Below, one piece after another: positions 1 to 8,512 of a stretch of DNA of 64,000 bases. Position 1 is the stretch's first letter. Every line of letters starts with the position of its first letter. The notes below the pieces were generated by a model. That model was given only the letters and a program-made list of their open reading frames with translations, did no database searches and was not told the DNA's origin. Both the position numbers and the translations under genes were made by a program. Source of the stretch: Lachnospiraceae bacterium (GTDB lineage Bacteria > Bacillota > Clostridia > Lachnospirales > Lachnospiraceae); assembly GCA_015057635.1 (NCBI GenBank), contig SVEB01000122.1, forward strand, positions 1-64,000, written 5' to 3'.

Positions 1-1
1 G

Positions 2-625
2 ATCATGGAACTTATGGACGCTGTAGATAGCTACATTCCAGACCCAGAACGTGCTACAGACAAACCATTCCTTATGCCAGTAGAAGACGTATTCTCTATC
101 ACAGGACGTGGTACAGTAGCTACAGGTAGAGTAGAACGTGGTGTTCTTCATGTATCTGACCAGGTAGAAATCGTTGGTATCAAAGAAGAATCTCGTACAG
201 TAGTAGTAACAGGTGTAGAAATGTTCCGTAAACTCCTTGACGAAGCTCAGGCTGGTGACAACATCGGTGCTCTTCTTCGTGGTGTTCAGAGAACAGAAAT
301 CGAAAGAGGACAGGTTCTTTGTAAGCCAGGCAGCATCACATGCCATACAAAATTCACAGCTCAGGTTTACGTATTAACAAAAGACGAAGGTGGCCGTCAT
401 ACTCCATTCTTCAACAACTACCGTCCACAGTTCTACTTCAGAACAACTGACGTAACAGGTGTTTGTAACTTACCTGAAGGCGTAGAAATGTGTATGCCTG
501 GTGATAACATCGAAATGACTATCGAATTAATTCACCCAATCGCTATGGCTCAGGGTCTTGGCTTCGCTATCCGTGAAGGTGGACGTACTGTAGGTTCTGG
601 TAAGGTTGCTACAATCATCAAATAA
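2..625 (+). CDS. tuf: Elongation factor Tu, 3' part
   Basis: Carries aminoacyl-tRNA to the ribosomal A site as a GTP complex. Only about the last 206 residues are inside the window: the end of the G domain, then beta-barrel domains 2 and 3. Recognisable stretches are [12 protein letters not shown], the domain 2 start [22 protein letters not shown], and the C-terminal [10 protein letters not shown]. The open frame continues off the left edge, so the methionine at position 5 is internal. Codon use is strongly biased, as expected for a very highly expressed gene. A strong terminator follows. Identification is secure. Confidence 0.97.
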   Translation: MMELMDAVDSYIPDPERATDKPFLMPVEDVFSITGRGTVATGRVERGVLHVSDQVEIVGIKEESRTVVVTGVEMFRKLLDEAQAGDNIGALLRGVQRTEIERGQVLCKPGSITCHTKFTAQVYVLTKDEGGRHTPFFNNYRPQFYFRTTDVTGVCNLPEGVEMCMPGDNIEMTIELIHPIAMAQGLGFAIREGGRTVGSGKVATIIK

Positions 626-670
626 TTTCGATTATTAATATAGTTTAAATAGTGTTTCAATAGTTTGTGT

Positions 671-702
671 AAACCCTCAGATCATCTGATCTGGGGGTTT
701 TT
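671..702 (+). terminator. Intrinsic terminator of tuf
   Basis: AACCCTCAGATCA and TGATCTGGGGGTT form a G+C-rich stem with a very short loop, followed by a T run. It ends the tuf transcript. Confidence 0.85.
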
Positions 703-887
703 GTGATGCCTGGGAGAAGAAAGTAAAGATGCGGTTGGGGAATCAGATGAACGTACATAGAAAAATAGATGCAAGATCAGGAGAAAAGATGATAATACGA
801 CAAACATAAGAATCGGAGCAAAGAGCCGGTGGGATTAAAATTAACGCAAAGGGCGCATGGAGTGGGGAATCGTTAGGCAAAGAATGA

Positions 888-919
888 GCGGATATAATTG
901 AATTATATCCGCCCTTTTT
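888..919 (+). terminator. Hairpin plus T run between tuf and a convergent gene
   Basis: GCGGATATAATT and AATTATATCCGC are complementary and are followed on the plus strand by CCTTTTTT. The hairpin overlaps the stop codon of the convergent minus-strand gene. It works best for plus-strand transcripts, because the minus-strand side lacks a good T run. Confidence 0.55.
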
Positions 920-1469
920 TAAGTCTGTTTTTTAGGATTGCGTGGATTAGGTACGGGCCGAATAGGGAAACGCTAATGGTGATAACAGCGATGGCAATTG
1001 GGTACCAGGTAAGCCAGGCGTAAGCGAATGCAGTTCTTGTCTGGATTAGCTGCCATAAGAGGAGTAAGAAGGTGACGAAGGCAGAGGCATAACGGTTGGT
1101 ATGATAGCGCTCCGGCTGAAGGCGAAGCTTCTTATTTAATTGGGGGAAGAAACGGATACGGCGGGAAGAATGATTTCCGGCCATAGAATACAGGATATAG
1201 GGGAGGAGGTTTATGACCGCCAGGATATAGAAGGGTGCAAGGCTCTTAAGGCCATGGATCATGGCGTATGTAATATACAAAATAAGCGCGATGCTTTGAA
1301 AGCAGCGAATCAGATTTTGGGAAAAACAGCGGCTTAGGAAAGAAAGTTCTTTATCAAGTAAGTGGCGCTGTGCTTCTTGAAAATCTGGAGCCAGAGTGGC
1401 TTCCTGTAAGTTTAGGATATCATCCTCAATAAAATTAAGTTCGTTTCGTTCGGTATGAATCTGGTTCAT
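903..1469 (-). CDS. Hypothetical membrane protein (188 aa)
   Basis: I do not recognise the family. The first 50 or so residues are hydrophilic and acidic, predicted cytoplasmic. They are followed by four hydrophobic segments at about residues 55-72, 76-95, 130-147 and 152-175, and a basic tail (KNRLKKGRI). This resembles many small Clostridia integral membrane proteins with an N-terminal helical domain. It stands alone, convergent with tuf, with its own ribosome binding site (GGAG seven bases before the ATG). No catalytic motif is visible. Function unknown. Confidence 0.7.
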   Translation of the reverse strand: MNQIHTERNELNFIEDDILNLQEATLAPDFQEAQRHLLDKELSFLSRCFSQNLIRCFQSIALILYITYAMIHGLKSLAPFYILAVINLLPYILYSMAGNHSSRRIRFFPQLNKKLRLQPERYHTNRYASAFVTFLLLLWQLIQTRTAFAYAWLTWYPIAIAVITISVSLFGPYLIHAILKNRLKKGRI

Positions 1470-1732
1470 GGTTGTACTCCTTGTGGTAATCTGAATCCAT
1501 CATATCACATCATGTCTAATAATAAAATATTAGAGCGAATTTTATAATATTTCAAAATCTGCATAAGAAAATATATGATTTTGCCGATATAACTTATGTT
1601 ACTACATCAAATATCAGGAAATAATATAAGTAAATGATATGACTGTTCGCTTCGCGCAAAAAATCAATTTTAACGAGAAGATGCGAAGGCCGTTGAAACA
1701 AGCGCTCTTAGGAAAAGTTTTGAAAATTTCCT

Positions 1733-1761
1733 TTGAAAAAATCATGTATGTCGTCTATAAT
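1733..1761 (+). promoter_or_regulatory. Sigma-A promoter for the mbl-flhO-flhP operon
   Basis: TTGAAA (1733-1738), a 17-base spacer and TATAAT (1756-1761), about 110 bases before the mbl start. It is the only good promoter seen ahead of the four-gene operon. The stretch 1470-1732 upstream is AT-rich and I see no gene in it. Confidence 0.75.
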
Positions 1762-1869
1762 ATAGAAGAGTATGTTTAGACTTGAGATTAATGGCAAAAA
1801 ATGAAGATAGAACAGGCGAGGACGAAGCCGAAGATAAATTCAGGAACGGAATCGAAAGGAGATTTACTG

Positions 1870-2862
1870 ATGTTAGGAAGCGATATTGGAATCGATTTAG
1901 GCACAGCCAGTGTCTTAGTATATATAAAAGGAAAAGGCGTTGTATTAAAAGAGCCATCCGTAGTAGCGTTTGATCGCGACACAAATAAAATCAAAGCAAT
2001 TGGTGAAGAAGCAAGATTAATGCTTGGTAGAACACCAGGTAATATTGTTGCAGTACGTCCGTTAAGACAGGGCGTTATTTCTGATTATACCGTAACAGAA
2101 AAGATGTTAAAGTATTTCATTCAGAAAGCAGTTGGCGGAAAACAGCGTTTTAGAAAGCCGATCATCAGCGTATGTGTACCAAGTGGTGTTACAGAAGTTG
2201 AAAAGAAGGCAGTAGAAGATGCGACTTATCAGGCGGGCGCAAGAGATGTAGCGATTATTGAAGAGCCAATCGCGGCAGCTATCGGTGCTGGTATTGATAT
2301 CTCTAGACCATGTGGTAACATGATCGTAGATATCGGTGGCGGTACATCTGATATTGCAGTTATCTCCCTTGGCGGTACTGTAGTAAGTACATCCATTAAA
2401 ATCGCGGGCGATGATTTCGATGAAGCAATCGTTCGTTATATGAGAAAGAAACACAATTTATTAATTGGTGAAAGAACAGCGGAAGATATTAAGATAAAGA
2501 TTGGTTCCGCTTACCGCAGACCAGAAGTGGTTTCTATGGACGTAAGAGGCCGTAACTTAGTAACCGGTCTTCCTAAGACAATCTCTGTTACTTCCGAAGA
2601 AACAGAAGAAGCATTAAAGGAAACAACTTCTCAGATCGTAGAAGCCGTTCACAGCGTATTAGAAAAGACTCCTCCAGAACTTGCAGCGGATATCGCAGAC
2701 AGAGGTATCGTGTTAACAGGTGGCGGATGTCTGCTATACGGCTTAGAAGAACTGATCGAAGAAAAGACAGGTATTACAACAATGACAGCAGAAGATCCAA
2801 TGACAGCAGTAGCAATCGGTACTGGTAAGTTCGTGGAATTCTTAAGCGGTAAGAAGGACTAA
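1870..2862 (+). CDS. mbl: MreB/Mbl-family actin-like cell-shape protein
   Basis: Bacterial actin that polymerises under the membrane and guides cell-wall synthesis along the cylinder. ATP-binding signatures are clear: IGIDLGTASVLVYIKGKG at the N-terminus (phosphate 1), NMIVDIGGGTSDIAV (phosphate 2) and IVLTGGG near residue 285 (adenosine). The length (330 aa) is normal. I chose the ATG at 1870 because AAGGAGA precedes it; an upstream in-frame start at 1801 would add a non-homologous tail. The following genes are flhO- and flhP-like, the same order as around mbl in Bacillus subtilis, so Mbl is the likelier paralogue, though mreB cannot be excluded. Confidence 0.9.
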   Translation: MLGSDIGIDLGTASVLVYIKGKGVVLKEPSVVAFDRDTNKIKAIGEEARLMLGRTPGNIVAVRPLRQGVISDYTVTEKMLKYFIQKAVGGKQRFRKPIISVCVPSGVTEVEKKAVEDATYQAGARDVAIIEEPIAAAIGAGIDISRPCGNMIVDIGGGTSDIAVISLGGTVVSTSIKIAGDDFDEAIVRYMRKKHNLLIGERTAEDIKIKIGSAYRRPEVVSMDVRGRNLVTGLPKTISVTSEETEEALKETTSQIVEAVHSVLEKTPPELAADIADRGIVLTGGGCLLYGLEELIEEKTGITTMTAEDPMTAVAIGTGKFVEFLSGKKD

Positions 2863-2892
2863 AGATAAAAGGCGATAAGGAATGGTGAAAAG

Positions 2893-3666
2893 ATGTTAAG
2901 AGCTTTATATACCGGTTCTACCGGCATGGAAACGGAGCAGAAACGATTAGACGTAATCTCCAATAATCTGGCGAATGCCACTACAGTGGGATACAAAAAA
3001 GAAGGTGTGACAAGCCAGTCATTTGATGATGTGCTTGCACTCAAAGTACGTGATGAATCAGCCATGCTAACAGACAGCAAGATCGGAACAATGAGTCTTG
3101 GTGTGAAAATCGGTGAAGTTTATACAGACTACAGCCAGGGTTCCTTACGTGAGACAGGAAACACTTATGATTTAGCCATCGAAGGAAATGGTTTTTTTGC
3201 AGTAGAAACAACAGACTCAAAAGGAAACACATCAACCCGTTATACAAGAGCCGGACAGTTTATGATGAACCAAGAAGGATACATTGTAGACAGTCAGGGC
3301 AACTATCTGATGGGGGAAAGCGGAAGACTTAAAGTCGATACAACTGCAGGAGAAGTATTAATCAATGTAGATGGCTCGGTTTATGCCGATGGTGAACTTG
3401 TAGACAAGGTGACCGTAAAGGATTTTACCGATTATAATTATCTGAAGAAAGGTGCCGGAACGATGTACGAAGCGATTGCCGGAGCAAACGAAAAAGAAGT
3501 ATCCGGTCTTGTACGTCAGGGATTCACCGAACAGTCGAATGTAAGCGTTGTATCAGAGATGGTTAGCATGATTTCAATCTCAAGGGCATATGAAGCAAAT
3601 CAGAAGGTAATCCAATCAGTGGATTCAACTCTTGAATTGGCTGTTTCTTCAGTAGGTAAGATCTAA
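2893..3666 (+). CDS. flhO: Flagellar hook/basal-body rod protein, FlgF/FlhO type
   Basis: Structural component of the flagellar rod, exported by the flagellar type III apparatus. It opens with the rod/hook signature LYTGSTGMETEQKRLDVISNNLANATTVGYKK (residues 5-36, PF00460), has the central GSLRETGNTYDLAIEGNGFFAV motif, and ends in the coiled-coil motif VSVVSEMVSMISISRAYEANQKVIQSVD (PF06429). The 257-aa length fits FlgF/FlgG proteins. It lies 30 bp after mbl and 16 bp before a close paralogue. The names flhO and flhP rest on shared gene order with Bacillus. Whether it is the proximal (FlgF) or distal (FlgG) rod protein is not decided by sequence alone. Confidence 0.88.
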   Translation: MLRALYTGSTGMETEQKRLDVISNNLANATTVGYKKEGVTSQSFDDVLALKVRDESAMLTDSKIGTMSLGVKIGEVYTDYSQGSLRETGNTYDLAIEGNGFFAVETTDSKGNTSTRYTRAGQFMMNQEGYIVDSQGNYLMGESGRLKVDTTAGEVLINVDGSVYADGELVDKVTVKDFTDYNYLKKGAGTMYEAIAGANEKEVSGLVRQGFTEQSNVSVVSEMVSMISISRAYEANQKVIQSVDSTLELAVSSVGKI

Positions 3667-3682
3667 TAGGAGGGAAATACAG

Positions 3683-4498
3683 ATGATAAAAGCATTATGG
3701 ACCGGTGCATCCGGTATGACAACACAGCAGACAAGCCTCGATACGATATCCAATAATCTGGCGAATATTGCAACGACCGGTTATAAGAAAGAAACTGTTC
3801 AGTTCTCTTCCCTTCTGTATCAGAAGCTTCAGACTGAGACAACGGATTCCGAAGGCAATGCAAAGCCTGTGATCGCACAGGTTGGTCTTGGTGTCAGAAC
3901 ATCGGGAATCGTGTCCCAGTACACACAGGGAACACTTCAGGAGACAGGCAATCCATTTGATCTTGCTATTTCCGGAAATGGTTTCTTTATGGTGCGTATG
4001 GAAGACGGCACAACCGCATATACGAGAAATGGTTCCTTTGGACTTTCTGTGGGAACAAACGGACTTACCCTGGCGAATGCCGCAGGATATCCGGTGTTAG
4101 ATGCTAACGGAGAAGAAATTGTAGTGGATTCCTCCTGGAACGCAGCTAACTTATCCATTTCCGATACAGGTGAGCTTGTTTATGAGGACGCGAGCGGGAA
4201 TGCGGTAATGACAGGAAAGAAGATTGGACTTGCACAGTTCAATAATGCAGCCGGCCTTTTAAAACAGTCCGGCGGACTTCTGACTGAGACTAAGAATTCC
4301 GGCACACCTCGAATTGAGGGAGAAGATACTGCACTGAAGGCAAGCACCATTCATGCAGGATACTTAGAAGCTTCAAACGTAGAAACTGCAGAAGAGCTTG
4401 TGAACATGATTGTCACACAGAGAGCTTATGAGATGAGTTCTAAGACAATTCAGGCAGCAGATGAGATGCTTCAGCAGGCGAACAACCTGAAAGCATAA
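3683..4498 (+). CDS. flhP: Flagellar hook/basal-body rod protein, FlgG/FlhP type
   Basis: Second rod protein of the operon, 271 aa. The N-terminal signature WTGASGMTTQQTSLDTISNNLANIATTGYKK is followed by GTLQETGNPFDLAISGNGFFMV. The C-terminus has the conserved LEASNVETAEELVNMIVTQRAYEMSSKTIQAADEM helix typical of FlgG-class proteins (SNV..EE...MI..QRAYE). Ribosome binding site AGGAGGG is nine bases before the ATG. The tandem pair probably arose by duplication and builds successive parts of the rod. Confidence 0.9.
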   Translation: MIKALWTGASGMTTQQTSLDTISNNLANIATTGYKKETVQFSSLLYQKLQTETTDSEGNAKPVIAQVGLGVRTSGIVSQYTQGTLQETGNPFDLAISGNGFFMVRMEDGTTAYTRNGSFGLSVGTNGLTLANAAGYPVLDANGEEIVVDSSWNAANLSISDTGELVYEDASGNAVMTGKKIGLAQFNNAAGLLKQSGGLLTETKNSGTPRIEGEDTALKASTIHAGYLEASNVETAEELVNMIVTQRAYEMSSKTIQAADEMLQQANNLKA

Positions 4499-4509
4499 GG
4501 TGACAGAAT

Positions 4510-4842
4510 ATGAGCATGGACATTACACAGGCATATTATAATTCTGCGATAAGCAGCCAGAAAGGCAGCATTACTGCATCCAAGTTATCCGCTACATTAG
4601 CATCCGGTCTTACCGATGCAACAGATGAGGAACTGATGGATGCCTGCAAGAGTTTTGAAGCGTACCTGGTGGAACAGGTATTCACAAAGGTAAAAGACGC
4701 TCTAACAGATAGCGAAGAGGAAGAAAATGAATATACCTCTGCATTCGGCGATATGCTATATCAGAAATATGCTGAGGACATTTCTGAAAGTGGTCAGTTA
4801 GGAATAGCGCAACAATTATATGAATCAATGAAGAGAGGCTAA
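4510..4842 (+). CDS. flgJ: FlgJ-like rod-binding protein (no muramidase domain)
   Basis: A 110-aa protein matching the N-terminal rod-binding domain of FlgJ (PF10135): DACKSFEAYLVEQVFTKVKDAL, then FGDMLYQKYAEDISESGQLGIAQQLYESM. It caps the growing rod during assembly. It lacks the C-terminal glucosaminidase domain of proteobacterial FlgJ, which is normal in Firmicutes, where a separate hydrolase does this job. It is the last gene of the mbl-flhO-flhP operon, 11 bp after flhP, and is followed by a strong terminator. Confidence 0.85.
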   Translation: MSMDITQAYYNSAISSQKGSITASKLSATLASGLTDATDEELMDACKSFEAYLVEQVFTKVKDALTDSEEEENEYTSAFGDMLYQKYAEDISESGQLGIAQQLYESMKRG

Positions 4843-4854
4843 ATGATTCTTTTG

Positions 4855-4882
4855 GGCTGTTGCTTTGGCGACAGCCTTTTTT
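4855..4882 (+). terminator. Terminator of the mbl-flhO-flhP-flgJ operon
   Basis: GGCTGT and ACAGCC pair around a short loop (a few extra pairs inside) and are followed by six Ts. A second short dyad (AATTCATA / TATGAATT) lies at about 4883-4911. Confidence 0.85.
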
Positions 4883-4961
4883 AATTCATAAAGATCTTCT
4901 CCCTATGAATTAGAAAGGCCTCTTAACAGCAGAAAATAGCAGGATGAAAAGGGGAGTGAGT

Positions 4962-7211
4962 ATGGCAGCAGAAGTCATTAAAGGATATGTGGAACGCATC
5001 GTATTTCGAAATCCGGATAATGGATATACCGTCTTAAATCTAGTGAATGATACGGATGAAATCACATGTGTTGGGACGTTTTCCTTTATCAATGAGGGTG
5101 AATTCATTGAAGCTTCCGGTACCTTTACCGCACATCAGATTTACGGAGAACAGTTTTTAGTACAGCGATATGAAGTGAAAGAGCCGGAAGATCTGATGTC
5201 CATTGAGCGATATTTAGGTTCCGGAGCGATTAAAGGGATCGGAACCGCCTTAGCCGCAAGAATCGTAAGGAAATTCAAAGAGAAAACATTTCAGATTATT
5301 GAAGATGAACCGGAACGGCTTGCAGAAGTAAAGGGAATCAGCACGAAGATGGCCCAGGAAATCTACCGTCAGTTTGCGGATAAGAGAGACATGAGAAATG
5401 CCATGCTCTTTCTTCAGAAATATGGCATTACCGTTAATCTGGCTGTTAAGATCTATCAGAAATACGGAGAAGGCATGTATGCCGTAATCAAAGAGAATCC
5501 ATACCGTATGGCGGAAGATATCACGGGTGTCGGTTTTAAGATCGCAGATGAGATCGCTGCCAAAGTAGGTATTGGAACGGATTCGGACTATCGAATCAAG
5601 GCAGGCATTTTGTATGCGCTTGTACAGGCAGCCAATAATGGACATGTTTATCTGCCGGAACGAGTTTTGATCGGCAAGACTTGCGAGATCTTAAATATTG
5701 CGCCGGAATCCGTGGAGCGTCATATCTTGGGCCTGGCGCTTGAGAAAAAACTGATGATCAGGGAAACTGAACAGGAGAAACGGATTTATTCCACGACCTT
5801 TTATTATCTGGAACTGAATGCGGCCCGCATGCTATGCGATCTTTCCGTACACTACGACATCATGCAGTCTCAGATTGAAACAAGACTGGCACAGATTGAG
5901 AAGGAATCCAAGATCGCATTGGATGAGATGCAGCGCCTTGCGGTAATCGAGGCGGCAAGGAACGGACTCTTTATTCTGACGGGTGGTCCTGGTACCGGTA
6001 AGACGACGACCATCAATACGATCATTAAATTCTTTGAGGCGGAAGGGATGGATATCCTGCTTGCAGCACCTACAGGGCGTGCGGCAAAGAGAATGTCGGA
6101 AACAACTGGATACGAGGCAAGAACAATTCATCGTATGTTAGAGCTTAGCAAAGGGATTGACGATAAAGAAGGCAGAATGGTATTCGAACGAAATGAAAGC
6201 AATCCGTTAGAGACGGATGTGTTAATCATCGATGAGATGTCTATGGTAGATATCAGCCTTTTACATGCACTGTTAAAGGCAATCTCAGTTGGCACTCGTG
6301 TTATCTTTGTAGGTGACGTAAACCAGCTCCCAAGCGTTGGCGCCGGAAATGTGCTTCATGACATGATCGACAGCAAGGCTTTTTCCGTCGTTATGTTAAA
6401 GAAGATTTTCCGTCAGGCAAGCGAAAGTGATATTATCGTCAATGCACATAAGATCAATGCGGGTGAATCCATACACCTGGATAACAAGAGCAAGGATTTC
6501 TTCTTATTAAAAAGAGATGATGTAAATGTCATCACAGGTGTTGTCATTGCTCTTGTGCGGGATAAGATGCCGAAATACGTGAATGCGTCTGTATATGATA
6601 TTCAGGTTTTGACACCGATGCGAAAGGGAGAACTTGGCGTGGAGCGATTGAATCAGGTGCTGCAGCAGTATCTGAATCCGCCTTCCGAGAATAAGAAGGA
6701 GAAGGAATTCACACAGGGAATCTTTCGTGAAGGCGACAAGATCATGCAGATCAAAAATAACTATCAGCTTCAGTGGGAGACGAAGAGCCGCTATGGCATC
6801 ACGATTGATTCTGGAACGGGAGTATTCAATGGAGATGCCGGGGTTATTAAGGAAATCAACTTATTCTCCGAAATAATAACTGTAGAGTTTGATGAAGGCA
6901 GAATTGTGGAGTATCCATTTGCGCAGGTAGATGAACTGGAATTAGCGTACGCTATTACCATTCATAAATCGCAGGGAAGTGAGTATCCAGCTGTCGTGCT
7001 TCCGATCTTATCAGGTCCAAGGATGCTGTTTAACCGGAATCTCCTCTATACAGCGGTAACAAGAGCCAAGAGCTGTGTGACCATTGTAGGAAGCGGAGAT
7101 ATGGTGCAGCAGATGATCAATAACGAAAGCGAAATGAAGCGTTATTCGGGCCTCGATGAAAGAATTCAGGAGATAAAAAACGCGTGCGCTAATATGCATC
7201 AGGATGTATAA
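4962..7211 (+). CDS. recD2: RecD2-type 5'-3' DNA helicase
   Basis: Superfamily 1B helicase of the RecD2/TraA group, acting in DNA repair and replication-fork maintenance without RecBC. The first 340 residues hold the N-terminal OB-like region and helix-hairpin-helix repeats (IKGIGTALAARIV, VKGISTKMAQEIY, ITGVGFKIADEIA). Motor motifs: Walker A TGGPGTGKTTT near residue 340, Walker B VLIIDEMSMVD near 420, the glutamine motif FVGDVNQLPSVGAG near 450, and the C-terminal TIHKSQGSEYPAVVLP near 665. At 749 aa it matches the family. The ATG at 4962 has AAAGGGGAG upstream; an ATG six codons earlier does not. It is likely co-transcribed with comF and the next gene. Confidence 0.93.
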   Translation: MAAEVIKGYVERIVFRNPDNGYTVLNLVNDTDEITCVGTFSFINEGEFIEASGTFTAHQIYGEQFLVQRYEVKEPEDLMSIERYLGSGAIKGIGTALAARIVRKFKEKTFQIIEDEPERLAEVKGISTKMAQEIYRQFADKRDMRNAMLFLQKYGITVNLAVKIYQKYGEGMYAVIKENPYRMAEDITGVGFKIADEIAAKVGIGTDSDYRIKAGILYALVQAANNGHVYLPERVLIGKTCEILNIAPESVERHILGLALEKKLMIRETEQEKRIYSTTFYYLELNAARMLCDLSVHYDIMQSQIETRLAQIEKESKIALDEMQRLAVIEAARNGLFILTGGPGTGKTTTINTIIKFFEAEGMDILLAAPTGRAAKRMSETTGYEARTIHRMLELSKGIDDKEGRMVFERNESNPLETDVLIIDEMSMVDISLLHALLKAISVGTRVIFVGDVNQLPSVGAGNVLHDMIDSKAFSVVMLKKIFRQASESDIIVNAHKINAGESIHLDNKSKDFFLLKRDDVNVITGVVIALVRDKMPKYVNASVYDIQVLTPMRKGELGVERLNQVLQQYLNPPSENKKEKEFTQGIFREGDKIMQIKNNYQLQWETKSRYGITIDSGTGVFNGDAGVIKEINLFSEIITVEFDEGRIVEYPFAQVDELELAYAITIHKSQGSEYPAVVLPILSGPRMLFNRNLLYTAVTRAKSCVTIVGSGDMVQQMINNESEMKRYSGLDERIQEIKNACANMHQDV

Positions 7212-7275
7212 TAGAATTGATAGTTGGATGGGTTTAGAAAAACGATGGATTCGATAAGGAAGGAGCATAAAGGCG

Positions 7276-8007
7276 ATGCAGCCAGGGCAGTTCTTCATAG
7301 AACTGATATATCCGAGGCGCTGTCCGATATGCAGGGAGATCGTTCTTCCCAAAGGAAGCTATATATGCACTAGATGCAGACAAAAGGTCACGCTTGTGAC
7401 ACAGCCAAGCTGTATGAAATGCGGCAAGCCGTTAGCGATTGCGGGGCAGGAATACTGTTATGACTGTGTTAGGCATGAACATCATTATAAGAGAGGGTTT
7501 GCTGTCTATGTTTATGATGATGTGATGCGGCAGTCACTGGGAGACTTTAAATTCCGGGGGAAAAAGGAGTATGGCGATTTTTTTGCACAGGAGATTGTGA
7601 GCCGTTATGGAAAGCAGATTAAGCAGATCGGACCGGACTATTTAGTTCCGATTCCGCTTCATCCGGCAAAACGAAGGAAACGTGGATATAATCAGGCAGA
7701 GATACTTGCACGAAAGATTGGAGAAACGCTTGGAATACCGGTTATTCCGAATCTGCTAAAGCGGAATCGCAATACGATACCCCAGAAGACATTAGACGAT
7801 AAAGAACGTCTTAAGAATTTAAGACGCGCATTTTCATTTGGAACAGGACTAAAGTGTTCGGATGAGGGATTAAGAAACATAAAGATAATGCTGGTGGATG
7901 ATATTTACACCACGGGAAGTACAATAGAAGCATGCACCAATGTGTTGAATAAGCAGGGGATTACCGATATATATTTTGTGACAGTCAGCATTGGGCGTGG
8001 TTATTAA
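7276..8007 (+). CDS. comF: ComF family phosphoribosyltransferase-like protein
   Basis: Homologue of ComFC, needed with ComFA for DNA uptake in competent Bacillus and widespread in bacteria outside competence. The N-terminus has a double zinc ribbon (CPIC...CTRC and CMKC...CYDC, about residues 15-65). The C-terminus is a type I phosphoribosyltransferase domain with the PRPP loop VDDIYTTGST near residue 210 and PIPLHPAKRRKRGYNQAE near 120. Length 243 aa is normal. No comFA is present here. The following yvyF-like gene repeats the Bacillus comFC-yvyF order, linking the pair to motility control. Confidence 0.9.
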   Translation: MQPGQFFIELIYPRRCPICREIVLPKGSYICTRCRQKVTLVTQPSCMKCGKPLAIAGQEYCYDCVRHEHHYKRGFAVYVYDDVMRQSLGDFKFRGKKEYGDFFAQEIVSRYGKQIKQIGPDYLVPIPLHPAKRRKRGYNQAEILARKIGETLGIPVIPNLLKRNRNTIPQKTLDDKERLKNLRRAFSFGTGLKCSDEGLRNIKIMLVDDIYTTGSTIEACTNVLNKQGITDIYFVTVSIGRGY

Positions 8008-8020
8008 GGAGGATGAAGGC

Positions 8021-8428
8021 ATGGAAGTTAGAAATTGCAAAGGGTGTGGGAGATTATTCAATTATTCTGCAGGAACCCCATTATGCCCGGCATGTATGAG
8101 AGAACTGGAAGATAAGTTTCATGAGGTAAAACAGTATATTTACGATAATCCTGGAGCAAGCATCAATCAGGTAGCAGAGGAGAATGAGGTGAGCATTCAG
8201 CAGCTGAAAAGATGGGTCAGAGAAGAACGTCTTGAGTTTTCAGCAGATTCCGCAGTTGGCTTAGAATGTGAAGGTTGCGGCAAAATCATCCGTACCGGCC
8301 GTTATTGCGGTCTTTGTAAGGATAAGCTTGCAACAAGCCTTGGTTCCGCTTATAAGGCGGAAGCTCCAGTCACTTCTTCCATGAATTCCATGAAAGATGG
8401 TGCGAAGATGCGCTTCTTTGAAAAATAA
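8021..8428 (+). CDS. yvyF: YvyF/TIGR03826-type flagellar operon protein
   Basis: A 135-aa protein with CKGCGRLFNY...CPACMREL at the N-terminus, a winged-helix-like segment (SINQVAEENEVSIQQLKRWVREERLEF, about residues 45-72) and a second zinc ribbon (CEGCGKIIRTGRYCGLC, 85-101). This is the layout of the proteins found between comFC and flgM in Bacillus. A regulatory role is likely because of the DNA-binding-like helix, but is not proven. The ATG at 8021 follows AAGGAGG and lies 13 bases after the comF stop. In this genome flgM is elsewhere, at 54.5 kb. Confidence 0.8.
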   Translation: MEVRNCKGCGRLFNYSAGTPLCPACMRELEDKFHEVKQYIYDNPGASINQVAEENEVSIQQLKRWVREERLEFSADSAVGLECEGCGKIIRTGRYCGLCKDKLATSLGSAYKAEAPVTSSMNSMKDGAKMRFFEK

Positions 8429-8431
8429 GAA

Positions 8432-8502
8432 TAAAAAGCCGTTTTCTTCTTAAGCACTTTGACCGGATATCCGGAAGAGTCTTAAGAAGAAAACGGCTTT
8501 TC
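8432..8502. terminator. Bidirectional terminator between yvyF and cvfB
   Basis: An 18-bp perfect stem (AGCCGTTTTCTTCTTAAG / CTTAAGAAGAAAACGGCT) has A runs on one side and T runs on the other, so it can end both convergent transcripts. The loop holds a small palindrome, CCGGATATCCGG (8463-8474). Confidence 0.85.
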
Positions 8503-8512
8503 TTATAATGGT

